64,000 nucleotides of DNA from Paenibacillus_V sp046244365 (GTDB lineage: Bacteria > Bacillota > Bacilli > Paenibacillales > NBRC-103111), in assembly GCF_046244365.1 (NCBI RefSeq), contig NZ_CP176395.1, positions 4,836,001 to 4,900,000 of the forward strand, written 5' to 3'. This document shows, piece by piece, positions 8,654 to 16,301 of this stretch (position 1 is the stretch's first letter; the number at the start of each line of letters is the position of its first letter). The position numbers and the translations under genes are program-made. The notes under the pieces were generated by a model. The model worked only from the letters and a program-made list of their open reading frames with translations, did no database searches and was not told the DNA's origin.

Positions 8654-8770
8654 TTCGGCCAGCATTCGCTTCAAAAACATACCCGTGTAAGAAGTCCGCA
8701 CTCCGGCTACCTGCTCGGGTGTGCCTTCGGCTAGACGTTTACCGCCTGCATGAAGGCCTGAGTGCCCTAC
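8654..8770 (-). pseudogene. Remnant of a UvrA-like protein C-terminus
   Basis: The minus strand here, in one frame, reads AGGKRLAEGTPEQVAG and then TSYTGMFLKRMLAE. This is the conserved end of UvrA and UvrA-like ABC ATPases (usually GGRxVAEGTPEEVA...SYTGxxLKxxL). Nothing upstream on this strand encodes the rest of UvrA; the marR promoter region begins instead. The frame runs on without a stop past 8600 into the DHA2 gene. I read it as a decayed fragment left by a rearrangement between marR and the exporter. Confidence 0.6.
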
Positions 8771-8848
8771 CCCCTTTGCAATTTCGTCATGATTTCGATA
8801 AAATAAATTTGATTAATCACACGTTAATCTAGTATCTTTTACATTAAG

Positions 8849-8867
8849 TATCTCGATAAACGAGATA
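8849..8867. promoter_or_regulatory. MarR operator palindrome
   Basis: TATCTCGATAAACGAGATA is a perfect inverted repeat (seven-bp arms, five-bp spacer), 29 bp before the marR-like start codon. MarR-family dimers bind such short palindromes. It is the likely autoregulatory site. Confidence 0.75.
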
Positions 8868-8895
8868 TATTACATCTTAAAAGGAGCGGTATCTT

Positions 8896-9390
8896 TTGTC
8901 AAGCGATCGGCAAGATCAACCAACGGAACTACAGGAAACATTCACCTTGCGTATGCGAGGGCTGGGAGCCCGAACCGTACTCTATCAGCAAAATGTAGCC
9001 GCCTCACTAGGGTTATACAATAATGATTTTTTATCCATAGATATCCTTCACGAAAAAGGTCCAATCACCGCCGGCGAGCTGTCCAAACTAACCGGGCTTG
9101 CAACAGGTAGCGTTACTGCATTGATTGACCGGCTTGAAAAGAACGGTTTTGTTCGCAGGCAAAATGATCCTAACGACCGCCGCAAAGTAATTATTGTCCC
9201 TTTGTATGAAAATAAAGAAGAGGTCAGCAATACGTACCTTCCGCTTCACGCCGCCATGATTAAGCTGGCTTCCTCCTATAAAGTCGAGGAGCTTGAGCTC
9301 ATTACACAGTTTTTGGACAAAGCAAGTTCGGTCCTGGAAGAGCAGATTCATCACCTCAACTCCGCATCGCGAAGCAAATCTTCTTCCTGA
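8896..9390 (+). CDS. MarR-family transcriptional regulator
   Basis: This 164-residue protein has the MarR winged helix: ILHEKGPITAGELSKLTGLATGSVTALIDRLEKNGF (about residues 53-88) with the wing RRQNDPNDRRKVIIV. NDRRKV is the conserved DxR wing motif of the family. The start is TTG at 8896, with AAAAGGAGCGG ending about seven bases before it; no better ATG exists in frame nearby. It is divergent from the DHA2 exporter, the standard arrangement for MarR-controlled drug efflux. The inducing ligand is unknown. Confidence 0.9.
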   Translation: MSSDRQDQPTELQETFTLRMRGLGARTVLYQQNVAASLGLYNNDFLSIDILHEKGPITAGELSKLTGLATGSVTALIDRLEKNGFVRRQNDPNDRRKVIIVPLYENKEEVSNTYLPLHAAMIKLASSYKVEELELITQFLDKASSVLEEQIHHLNSASRSKSSS

Positions 9391-9423
9391 ACCTCATGCC
9401 GCCAATCAAAAAGGACGATATTC

Positions 9424-9455
9424 AAAAAAGACTGCCGGGATAGATCCGGGCAGTC
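9424..9455 (-). terminator. Terminator of the isomerase-dehydrogenase operon
   Basis: GACTGCC and GGCAGTC arms with an inner GGAT/ATCC helix form a strong stem. On the minus strand it is followed by TTTTTT. It sits 23 bp after the stop codon of the 2-hydroxyacid dehydrogenase. Confidence 0.8.
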
Positions 9456-9477
9456 AGAGGCAGTGCATATCTCCTAT

Positions 9478-10479
9478 TTATCTGGGCGTTAACCTGCGGT
9501 AGTGATCCAAGGAAACCCGGCCGAGCAGCTCGCTGCCTGTGCGAAAACGATGCAGCTCCTCTACGATGAAATCGCAGAGCTCCCGTTTCATCAAGCCGTG
9601 GAAACCGCCGATGTGCGGCAGGCACAGAACGTTCGGCAAAGTCAGCAGTTCATGATCCGCAGGCAGCGGCTCCTGGTCGTACACGTCAAGAGCGGCATAG
9701 ATGCGGCCTTTGCGGAGTTCCTCCAAGAGCGCCGCTTCCTTCACGATCGGGCCGCGGGCCGTATTGACGAAGAGCGCGCCATCCCGCAGCCGCCGCAGCT
9801 GCTCCTCCCCGATCATCCCCTGCGTACGGGGCGTCCAAGTATTATGCAGCGAGACAATATCGCTGCGCTCGAACAGCTCATTCAATCCGCAGAGCTCGAT
9901 GCCTAACGCATCCGCTTCCTTCTGCGAGCAATAACCGGAGTACAGCAGGATTTGGGCGTGAAACGGCTGCAGCATCCGAATCACCTGCTTGGAAATTTCG
10001 CCGAAGCCGACAAGACCGATCACTCTGCGCGTCACGCCGAGAACCGCTTCGCGGTTATTGCCGCTCCAGCGTCCCTGCTTAAGTCTGGCACTATAGCCCG
10101 CGAAGTCCCACGCTCCTGCGAACATCAGGCCGAAAGCGCACTCTGCGGTCGAATGCGACAGCACTTTATTGGCCGAGGTGACGGCAATAGACGAGGTGAA
10201 CACGTCCTCGCTGACAATGGAAGCTACGCTGCCGGCTCCGTGACCGATAAATTTCAGCTTTTCGGCACGCGCGAGTACCTCCGGAGTGAAAAAGGGAGAG
10301 CTCCAGGATGTGATACAAGCATCGTACCCCCCTATTCGATCGGTCAATTGCTCGCTGGTAAACCTTTCGTTCAAGGGGATAAAATCAACCTCCGAGAAAC
10401 TCGTCAACTTGCTCAGCACCGGCTCCTGCCAAAACATGTCTCGCAGGCCGGCGTCGGCGATCGTCACTAACGTTTTCAT
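9478..10479 (-). CDS. D-isomer-specific 2-hydroxyacid dehydrogenase
   Basis: This 333-residue NAD(P)-dependent dehydrogenase interconverts 2-hydroxy and 2-keto acids. The nucleotide-binding motif is GLVGFGEISKQV (about residues 154-165). The family catalytic triad can be read in order: Arg in NTARGPIV, Glu in DQEPLP, and His in LPHIGG. The ATG at 10479 has GAGGAT eight bases upstream. It lies 9 bp downstream of the sugar isomerase/epimerase on the same strand, so the two are co-transcribed. With the rhamnosidase and two AraC regulators nearby, a role in catabolism of a sugar or sugar acid is plausible, but the substrate is not defined. Confidence 0.85.
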   Translation of the reverse strand: MKTLVTIADAGLRDMFWQEPVLSKLTSFSEVDFIPLNERFTSEQLTDRIGGYDACITSWSSPFFTPEVLARAEKLKFIGHGAGSVASIVSEDVFTSSIAVTSANKVLSHSTAECAFGLMFAGAWDFAGYSARLKQGRWSGNNREAVLGVTRRVIGLVGFGEISKQVIRMLQPFHAQILLYSGYCSQKEADALGIELCGLNELFERSDIVSLHNTWTPRTQGMIGEEQLRRLRDGALFVNTARGPIVKEAALLEELRKGRIYAALDVYDQEPLPADHELLTLPNVLCLPHIGGFHGLMKRELCDFIVEELHRFRTGSELLGRVSLDHYRRLTPR

Positions 10480-10488
10480 AGGCTATCC

Positions 10489-11334
10489 TCATTTCTTAAC
10501 AGATTCAAAGATCAAATGCATAAAGTCCGCATAGGCCGGAAAAACGACCGCAGGCTCCATGCCGGGAACCTGCAGCTCCTTCCGCCACTTGGTTTCCCAC
10601 TCCAACGAATAATAACCCGTATAACCCGCTTGTTCCAGCATGCCGACAATCGAAGCGATGGGAATCTCCCCTTCGCCAACCTTCGTATATATCCAATTCT
10701 GCTCCATCTTGTCTTCGGCGGGAACGCCGTCCTTTATATGGACATGGACACATTGCGAGCCTAGCAGCGCTATTGTATCGGCAGGCGATTCCCCCTCTTC
10801 CAGAGGATGGATCAGATCATAGATGACCGCGCAGTTCGGACGATCTACGTCATCCAGCAGCTTGCGCAGCGAACGGCCCGTGGAAAAATCATTATGCGTT
10901 TCGATCCAAACCTGCACGCCGGCTGCAGCCGCAACGTCGCATGCTTGCCGGATGTGGTCTATTAGCTCGACATAGGGGATAGCCGGAACCTGTTCGTCTC
11001 GGCGGTTTCTGAAATAGCCGAGGAATACCCGCACGCCGCTAGCCCTTAAATCTTGCGCCAAGGAGACAACCTTACGAAAATGCCCAAGCTGCTCGGCATC
11101 CCCCTCGCTGCCTGTCAAACAAACGCCGGAGCCTATATCGATAACGCGTAGCCCCGCTTCCTCCACTTTTCTCAGAGCAGCGCTACGCTCGTCCTTCGTC
11201 ATCTCGACGGAGATCCCCCAGACGTCTCCTTCCCTTAGTTCCAAACCGTGAAATCCGCATTGCTTCGCCATATCCGCCATCTCGTCCAAAGACCAGCCGT
11301 CACACGGGATCGTGCTGAAGGCTAAACGCTGCAT
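10489..11334 (-). CDS. Sugar phosphate isomerase/epimerase (xylose isomerase-like TIM barrel)
   Basis: This 281-residue protein belongs to the AP-endonuclease-2/IolE-like TIM barrel family. Metal and substrate ligands expected for the fold are visible: Glu and His in WIETHNDFSTG, Asp and His in IYDLIHP, HVHIKDG, and the final Glu in YSLEWETKW. I set the start at the ATG at 11334 because GGGGAGGAG precedes it by six bases. The longer in-frame start at 11355 overlaps that binding site. It heads a two-gene operon with the 2-hydroxyacid dehydrogenase. A 13-bp motif (11438-11450) upstream recurs before the AraC gene at 15273. Confidence 0.85.
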   Translation of the reverse strand: MQRLAFSTIPCDGWSLDEMADMAKQCGFHGLELREGDVWGISVEMTKDERSAALRKVEEAGLRVIDIGSGVCLTGSEGDAEQLGHFRKVVSLAQDLRASGVRVFLGYFRNRRDEQVPAIPYVELIDHIRQACDVAAAAGVQVWIETHNDFSTGRSLRKLLDDVDRPNCAVIYDLIHPLEEGESPADTIALLGSQCVHVHIKDGVPAEDKMEQNWIYTKVGEGEIPIASIVGMLEQAGYTGYYSLEWETKWRKELQVPGMEPAVVFPAYADFMHLIFESVKK

Positions 11335-11437
11335 GCCGCTCTCCTCCCCTTCCATAACGCTAACTTCGATGCATTCCCATTATGGCAGGCCGGTATCGCG
11401 AGCGCTTTCCTTTTTCCGCGATTTCTTTGTACATTTA

Positions 11438-11450
11438 CGCGAATCCGTGT
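11438..11450 (+). promoter_or_regulatory. Motif CGCGAATCCGTGT, copy 1
   Basis: This 13-bp sequence lies upstream of the isomerase-dehydrogenase operon. It is repeated exactly at 15208-15220 upstream of the second AraC gene. Both copies sit in non-coding DNA of the same sugar island. A shared regulator site is possible. Confidence 0.35.
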
Positions 11451-11459
11451 GCCTGCTCC

Positions 11460-12338
11460 CTACTCGAACCGATTCCGGTAGCTGCCCGGCGTCATGCCGA
11501 CAATTCTTTTAAAGATCGTGATAAACGACTGAAGATCCTTATACCCGACGGATTCCGCAATTCTGCTGATTTTATGCGGCGAATCGCGCAGCTGCTCGCA
11601 GCTTTTGCGGATGCGCAAGCTTTGCAGATAGCGATGAAAAGTTTGACTTGTATGCCGGTTGAATAACCGCTGCAGGTGCCGTTCGCTCCACTGAAATTTC
11701 TCCGTCAGATGAGATAACGACAGCTCGGCGGCGTAATGCTGCTCCATATATAGAAGGACCTGGAGAAACCTGTCCGGTTGTGCGGGTTCGGCCGGCAGCC
11801 TTGCCGGCTGCTCTTTATTTTTCAGACGGTAAACCGTAACGAGCAGCTGAAGCAGGAGACTGTTCAGATAAGTCGAAGACCCGCTTTGCGGGAAAGAAAA
11901 TTCTTGATACAGCGCAAGAAACAGCTTCTCAATCGCAGCATCGACATCGACGACCGAATCATATTCGTGCGTTTCTTCTTTCAGCCGCTGCAAAAACGCC
12001 GCGATAGGCGGGTCCGTTACGCCGGGAAGCAAATTTTCGAGAAGCTGCGGCGTAAAGATACAGTTATAGACAATTAACGGTTCGTTCGAGTCATCGGCGG
12101 ACGATGGACGAAACACATGAGAAACCCCGATCGGGACGACATAAAGCTGCCCTCGCGCTGCCCGATGAACTTTATTTTCGATATAATGGAACCCTTTGCC
12201 CTCGCCGACATAAGCCAGCTCGATAAACTCATGCGAGTGACGGGATAACCGGAAGGTTTCCGTTACCCGGTTTACGTACAGCATTTGATGCTTTGGAAAA
12301 AAACGATCCGCTTTAAGCGTATGCTTCGGATGCTGCAT
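11460..12338 (-). CDS. AraC-family regulator (cupin + HTH_18)
   Basis: This 292-residue protein has an N-terminal cupin-like sensor (RHSHEFIELAYVGEGKGFHY, about residues 32-51). Its C-terminal AraC DNA-binding domain has two helix-turn-helix units (LSLSHLTEKFQWSERHLQRLF, then SRIAESVGYKDLQSFITIF and GMTPGSYRNRF). It is divergent from the GH78 rhamnosidase across 148 bp. That gap carries three near-identical half-sites (GATGTCC-N4-[TA]CC type). It is therefore the likely activator of the rhamnosidase and possibly of itself. The expected effector is an oligosaccharide or sugar, for example rhamnose; this is inference. Confidence 0.9.
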   Translation of the reverse strand: MQHPKHTLKADRFFPKHQMLYVNRVTETFRLSRHSHEFIELAYVGEGKGFHYIENKVHRAARGQLYVVPIGVSHVFRPSSADDSNEPLIVYNCIFTPQLLENLLPGVTDPPIAAFLQRLKEETHEYDSVVDVDAAIEKLFLALYQEFSFPQSGSSTYLNSLLLQLLVTVYRLKNKEQPARLPAEPAQPDRFLQVLLYMEQHYAAELSLSHLTEKFQWSERHLQRLFNRHTSQTFHRYLQSLRIRKSCEQLRDSPHKISRIAESVGYKDLQSFITIFKRIVGMTPGSYRNRFE

Positions 12339-12361
12339 GGCGTAATCTCCCTTTTGACATA

Positions 12362-12376
12362 GATGTCCGTTTTACC
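12362..12376 (+). promoter_or_regulatory. AraC half-site 1
   Basis: GATGTCCGTTTTACC. It is repeated with changes exactly 22 bp further on and again inverted at 12451. Direct half-sites two helical turns apart are the usual binding mode of AraC monomers side by side. Confidence 0.7.
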
Positions 12377-12383
12377 TATGTTA

Positions 12384-12398
12384 GATGTCCTATGTACC
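12384..12398 (+). promoter_or_regulatory. AraC half-site 2
   Basis: GATGTCCTATGTACC, in the same direction as half-site 1 and 22 bp from it. It ends about 10 bp before a weak -35 position (12408-12413) belonging to a TATAAT at 12430-12435. That is the expected place for an AraC-type activator. Confidence 0.7.
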
Positions 12399-12429
12399 AA
12401 TAGAAAAGAAATCGGTGGTTCCTTATGAT

Positions 12430-12435
12430 TATAAT
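12430..12435 (+). promoter_or_regulatory. Predicted -10 box of the rhamnosidase promoter
   Basis: A perfect TATAAT lies about 52 bp before the rhamnosidase start codon. The matching -35 (GAAATC at 12408-12413, 16-bp spacing) is poor, which fits activator dependence. A second candidate, TTGACA at 12354 with TATGTT 17 bp on, overlaps half-site 1. Confidence 0.5.
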
Positions 12436-12450
12436 CGCAATTATTAATAC

Positions 12451-12465
12451 GGTAAATCGGACATC
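12451..12465 (-). promoter_or_regulatory. AraC half-site 3 (inverted)
   Basis: GGTAAATCGGACATC is the reverse complement of GATGTCCGATTTACC, one mismatch from half-site 1. It lies downstream of the predicted rhamnosidase start point. It could serve for looping, for repression in the absence of inducer, or for the divergent promoter. Confidence 0.65.
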
Positions 12466-12486
12466 AAAATCAGAGAGGTGAGCTTC

Positions 12487-15132
12487 ATGGCTTTCGTAAC
12501 CAAACTGCGATGCGAGTACAAGGAAAATCCAATCGGCATCGATATCCGGCATCCGAGAATCAGCTGGCAAATTCAATCGGATACGCGATCATGGCTGCAA
12601 GCGGCCTATCAAATACAAATTTCGCAGGATCTCTCCTTCGAAACCCTTCTCTGGGACTCGGCCAAGGTGCAAACGGATCAATCCGTTCATGTCGGGCTGG
12701 CAGCCATGGATTGGCGGAAAGGTGAGCGCTACCACTATCGAGTCAAGGTTTGGAGCGATCGCGGAGTCGAAACCGAATGGTCGAAGCCCGCTTTCTGGGA
12801 AATGGGATTGCTCGACTCCAAAGATTGGCAAGCCGAGTGGATCGGCGCTCCGGCAGGATCATGGGGCGCGGAGTCTTGTCCGCTGCTGCGCCGCGCTTTC
12901 CGGGTGAATAGCCCGGTGAAACGCGCCCGCATTTATGCGACAGGCCTGGGACTTTATGAAATGCACCTGAACGGCCGCAGAGTAGGTGACTCTTATTTCA
13001 CGCCCGGTTGGACCAGTTACAAGCATCGGCTCCAATATCAAACCTACGACGTAACGGAGCAGATGGTTATAGGCGACAACGCTCTCGGCGCCGTACTCGG
13101 AAACGGATGGTACAAGGGCAAATTAACCGGTCAGCATAAGCCGAACGTGTATGGAGAACGGACCGCTTTCCTGATGCAGCTGCACTTGGAATATGAAAAT
13201 GGCGCGGAAGAGGTCATCGTCACCGACAGCGGTTGGAAGACGGCGGAAAGCCCCATCCTCATGTCGGAGCTTTATGAAGGAGAAACGTACGATGCCCGAT
13301 TGGAGAGGATCGATTGGAGCACGCCCGGCTACGACGATGCGGAATGGCTAGCCGCCGATACGCTGCCGTACGCTAAAGAAACCCTGCTCGCTCAAGAAAA
13401 TGAACCGGTGCGCAAAATCGAAGAGATTTTCCCCGTCGCCCTTCTGAAGACGCCATCCGGCGAAACGGTCGTCGATATGGGCCAAAATATGGTCGGATGG
13501 GTAAGATTTCAGGTACAAGGCCGTTCCGGTCAGGAAGTGACCCTGCAGCATGCCGAAGTGCTGGACCGGGACGGCAACTTTTATACGGATAATTTGCGAA
13601 AGGCCAAACAGACCGTCCGCTATGTGCTGAAAGGCGGACAGCCCGAAACCTATGAGCCCCGTTTCACCTTCCAAGGGTTTCGATATGTGAAACTGACCGG
13701 GTTTGGCGAAGACATTCAGCTTGCGCAATTCACCGGCATCGTCCTTCATTCCGACATGGAGCGGACTGGCGATTTTCAATGCTCGGATCCGCTCGTAAAT
13801 CAGCTGCAGCATAATATCCTTTGGGGGCAAAAAGGCAATTTCCTCGATGTGCCCACCGATTGTCCGCAGCGCGATGAGCGTCTGGGTTGGACGGGCGATG
13901 CGCAAATGTTTATCCGCACCTCCGCGCATCTCATGAATGTAGCTCCATTTTTCACCAAATGGCTCCATGACTTAGCTGCAGATCAGCTTTCGAACGGAGG
14001 CGTCCCATTCGTCATTCCGCATGTGCTCGGTGAGAACAGCCACTCATCGGCCGCTTGGGGCGATGCGGCAGTCATCTGTCCGTGGGTGATTTACCAGTGC
14101 TATGGCGACAAGCGAATTCTGGAGCAGCAGTACGGGAGCATGAAAGCATGGGTCGAATATATACGCAACCAAGGCGAGAACGCCTGCCTATGGAATACGG
14201 GCTTCCATTTTGGCGATTGGTTAGGCCTGGACTCCAAGCCGGACAGCTATATCGGCGCTACCGACCGCGACTTTATCGCAACCGCCTATTATGCCTATTC
14301 GGTCTCCTTGCTCGCCAAAACAGCTAAAGTACTGCAGATAACTTCAGATTTCGAACGTTATACGCTGCTACATGCTCAAATAAGGGATGCTTTTCAGCAA
14401 GAGTTCGTCACGCCGAGAGGCAGGTTGTCGGTTTCTACGCAGACGGCAAACGTATTGGCGCTCCTGTTCGGACTAGTGGATGGTAAAGCCGAGGAACGTG
14501 CGGTGCAAAAGCTGCTGGAGCTTCTGGAAGAAAGCAAGTTCCATCTGACGACCGGGTTTGTCGGTACCCCTTATCTGAATCTCGCGTTAAGTCAAGCCGG
14601 CCATACGGAAGCGGCCTATAAGCTTTTGTTTCAAACGGATTATCCGTCTTGGCTGTACCCGATTACCAAAGGGGCTACCACGATCTGGGAGCATTGGGAC
14701 GGAATCAAGGAGGACGGAAGCTTCTGGAGCGAGCATATGAATTCCTTTAATCACTATGCATATGGCGCCGTTGGCGAGTGGTTGTACCGCTGTGTTGCCG
14801 GTATTGATGCAGATGAAGAAGCGCCGGGGTACAAGCATGTTCACATGAAACCGCAGCCGGGCGAAGGTTTGACCTGGGCGGAAGCCACGCTGGAATCGAT
14901 GTATGGTCGGATCCATGCCGCATGGCGGCGGTCTGACGATCATTCGATGGAAATCAGGATTCGCATTCCGCCGAATACGACGGCCTCCGTGCATCTTCCG
15001 AACGCCAAAGCGGCCATGGTTCGAGAGAATGGAACGACGCTTGAACTGGCCGATGGAATTCATGTAATTAAACCAACCGTATCGGGTGTATCTCTGACGC
15101 TTGGATCAGGAACTTATTGTTTCGCTTATTGA
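12487..15132 (+). CDS. Alpha-L-rhamnosidase, glycoside hydrolase family 78
   Basis: This 881-residue GH78 enzyme releases terminal L-rhamnose from glycosides or polysaccharides by an inverting mechanism. N-terminal beta-sandwich and RhaD-like domains (about residues 1-420) precede an (alpha/alpha)6 barrel. The family signature with the general-acid region reads DCPQRDERLGWTGDAQ (about residues 457-472). A later IWEHWDG carries the conserved Glu expected as base. No signal peptide is present, so it acts inside the cell on imported glycosides. The track-length GTG start overlaps the GAGGTG binding site; the ATG at 12487 is well spaced and preferred. AraC half-sites lie upstream. Confidence 0.95.
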   Translation: MAFVTKLRCEYKENPIGIDIRHPRISWQIQSDTRSWLQAAYQIQISQDLSFETLLWDSAKVQTDQSVHVGLAAMDWRKGERYHYRVKVWSDRGVETEWSKPAFWEMGLLDSKDWQAEWIGAPAGSWGAESCPLLRRAFRVNSPVKRARIYATGLGLYEMHLNGRRVGDSYFTPGWTSYKHRLQYQTYDVTEQMVIGDNALGAVLGNGWYKGKLTGQHKPNVYGERTAFLMQLHLEYENGAEEVIVTDSGWKTAESPILMSELYEGETYDARLERIDWSTPGYDDAEWLAADTLPYAKETLLAQENEPVRKIEEIFPVALLKTPSGETVVDMGQNMVGWVRFQVQGRSGQEVTLQHAEVLDRDGNFYTDNLRKAKQTVRYVLKGGQPETYEPRFTFQGFRYVKLTGFGEDIQLAQFTGIVLHSDMERTGDFQCSDPLVNQLQHNILWGQKGNFLDVPTDCPQRDERLGWTGDAQMFIRTSAHLMNVAPFFTKWLHDLAADQLSNGGVPFVIPHVLGENSHSSAAWGDAAVICPWVIYQCYGDKRILEQQYGSMKAWVEYIRNQGENACLWNTGFHFGDWLGLDSKPDSYIGATDRDFIATAYYAYSVSLLAKTAKVLQITSDFERYTLLHAQIRDAFQQEFVTPRGRLSVSTQTANVLALLFGLVDGKAEERAVQKLLELLEESKFHLTTGFVGTPYLNLALSQAGHTEAAYKLLFQTDYPSWLYPITKGATTIWEHWDGIKEDGSFWSEHMNSFNHYAYGAVGEWLYRCVAGIDADEEAPGYKHVHMKPQPGEGLTWAEATLESMYGRIHAAWRRSDDHSMEIRIRIPPNTTASVHLPNAKAAMVRENGTTLELADGIHVIKPTVSGVSLTLGSGTYCFAY

Positions 15133-15207
15133 GTTCAGAGGGACCGATTGATATAGATAACCTCCGAAGACAAGCCATCCCGTTTCCACTTATGCTTTGA
15201 TCAATTT

Positions 15208-15220
15208 CGCGAATCCGTGT
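15208..15220 (+). promoter_or_regulatory. Motif CGCGAATCCGTGT, copy 2
   Basis: An exact copy of the 13-mer at 11438, here about 53 bp before the AraC gene start. See copy 1. Confidence 0.35.
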
Positions 15221-15221
15221 A

Positions 15222-15257
15222 CCATTATCCGTAGAGACGAAAAACTTACGATAATGG
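15222..15257 (+). promoter_or_regulatory. Inverted repeat in the leader of the second AraC gene
   Basis: CCATTATCCGTA and TTACGATAATGG can pair around a short loop. The right arm ends at the ribosome binding site GGCGGAGGA. It could be an operator or a hairpin that limits translation. Confidence 0.4.
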
Positions 15258-15272
15258 CGGAGGACATAATGG

Positions 15273-16169
15273 ATGTCTGATTATCCGATCTATGCTTACC
15301 GGGAAGTGCTCGACGAGGCGTTTCCTTTTAAAATCGAGGTCCGCAGGCCGCATTCGATGAACCGTTCCCTGCACGCGCACGAGCATTTGCAGTTGTGCTA
15401 CCTAATATCCGGCAGTTGTCTGCACTGGGCCGCGGGCCGGCAGTATGTGCTGACGAAGGGGGATCTCTTCTCGATCCCGCCCTTTCACGAGCATCGGCTG
15501 GAACCCCGCGATTCGATGGATTTCGTCATGATTCAGGTGGATTTTATGCCCCATGCGATTCATGACAGCTTTCAGGATCTGGCGCATATTCAGACGTTTG
15601 TCGATTTCGCCTTTATCAGACCCCTTATATCCGAAGCCGATCTGGTGCCCAAAATGACGCTCCCTCCTCCCACGCAATCCGTGGTCGAGAACTTGCTGAA
15701 CGTTATTCTTGCCGAATGGGAAGAACAAGAAGAAGGCTACCGGCTCGCGATCAAGGCCGAGCTTCTTAAGCTTCTCGTCATTGCCTGCAGACAGTATAAG
15801 CGGTATTCACATACTCAAAGCCACCATGAGCGCCAAAAAGTAGCGCATCACCGGGATGCTTTTTATAAGGCCATCGCATACATAGAGGCGCATTACGATG
15901 AGGAGCTCCATCTGGAAGAGGTAGCGTCCAAAGCGTTGATGGCGCCCTCCTATTTCAGCTATATGTTGAAGCTGGTGAAAGGGAAATCGTATATCGAGCT
16001 ATTATCCGCCACTCGCATTCAAGCATCTATGGAGCTGCTGGCAGGAACCGACCTCAACGTGACCGAGATCGCTTCCCGCGTGGGCTATAACCATGTAAGC
16101 CATTTTAATAAAACGTTTAAAAAGCATACGGGATTAACGCCTGGAGACTATCGCAAGCATCGCATGTAA
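15273..16169 (+). CDS. AraC-family regulator (cupin + HTH_18)
   Basis: This 298-residue protein has an N-terminal cupin (LHAHEHLQLCYLISGSCLHW, about residues 31-50; PPFHEHRLEP). The C-terminal tandem helix-turn-helix reads LHLEEVASKALMAPSYFSYML and VTEIASRVGYNHVSHFNKTF, ending in GLTPGDYRKHR. GGCGGAGGA lies eight bases before the ATG. It follows the rhamnosidase on the same strand by 140 bp but has its own leader with an inverted repeat. The motif shared with the isomerase operon promoter makes that operon a candidate target. Confidence 0.9.
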   Translation: MSDYPIYAYREVLDEAFPFKIEVRRPHSMNRSLHAHEHLQLCYLISGSCLHWAAGRQYVLTKGDLFSIPPFHEHRLEPRDSMDFVMIQVDFMPHAIHDSFQDLAHIQTFVDFAFIRPLISEADLVPKMTLPPPTQSVVENLLNVILAEWEEQEEGYRLAIKAELLKLLVIACRQYKRYSHTQSHHERQKVAHHRDAFYKAIAYIEAHYDEELHLEEVASKALMAPSYFSYMLKLVKGKSYIELLSATRIQASMELLAGTDLNVTEIASRVGYNHVSHFNKTFKKHTGLTPGDYRKHRM

Positions 16170-16187
16170 CGGTAATCCGGGAACCTC

Positions 16188-16241
16188 AAAAAGACCGTTT
16201 TCCACTAAGCTCAGAAAGCGCATAGTGAAAAACGGTCTTTT
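16188..16241. terminator. Bidirectional terminator between araC and selO
   Basis: AAAAGACCGTTTT...ACTA pairs with TAGT...AAAACGGTCTTTT, giving A-runs and T-runs on both sides. It serves two convergent genes. Confidence 0.85.
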
Positions 16242-16301
16242 AACGCCCGGCGAAGACTGCCGATCAAGCCGGCCGCCTTCTGTCGCTGTAACGCTTCTTG
16301 A

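Noticed and set aside
10286..10534. Small plus-strand frames across the dehydrogenase-isomerase junction
   Set aside because: They are antisense shadows of two well-supported genes.
13348..13968. 206-codon minus-strand frame inside the rhamnosidase
   Set aside because: It is a shadow frame of GH78 coding sequence.
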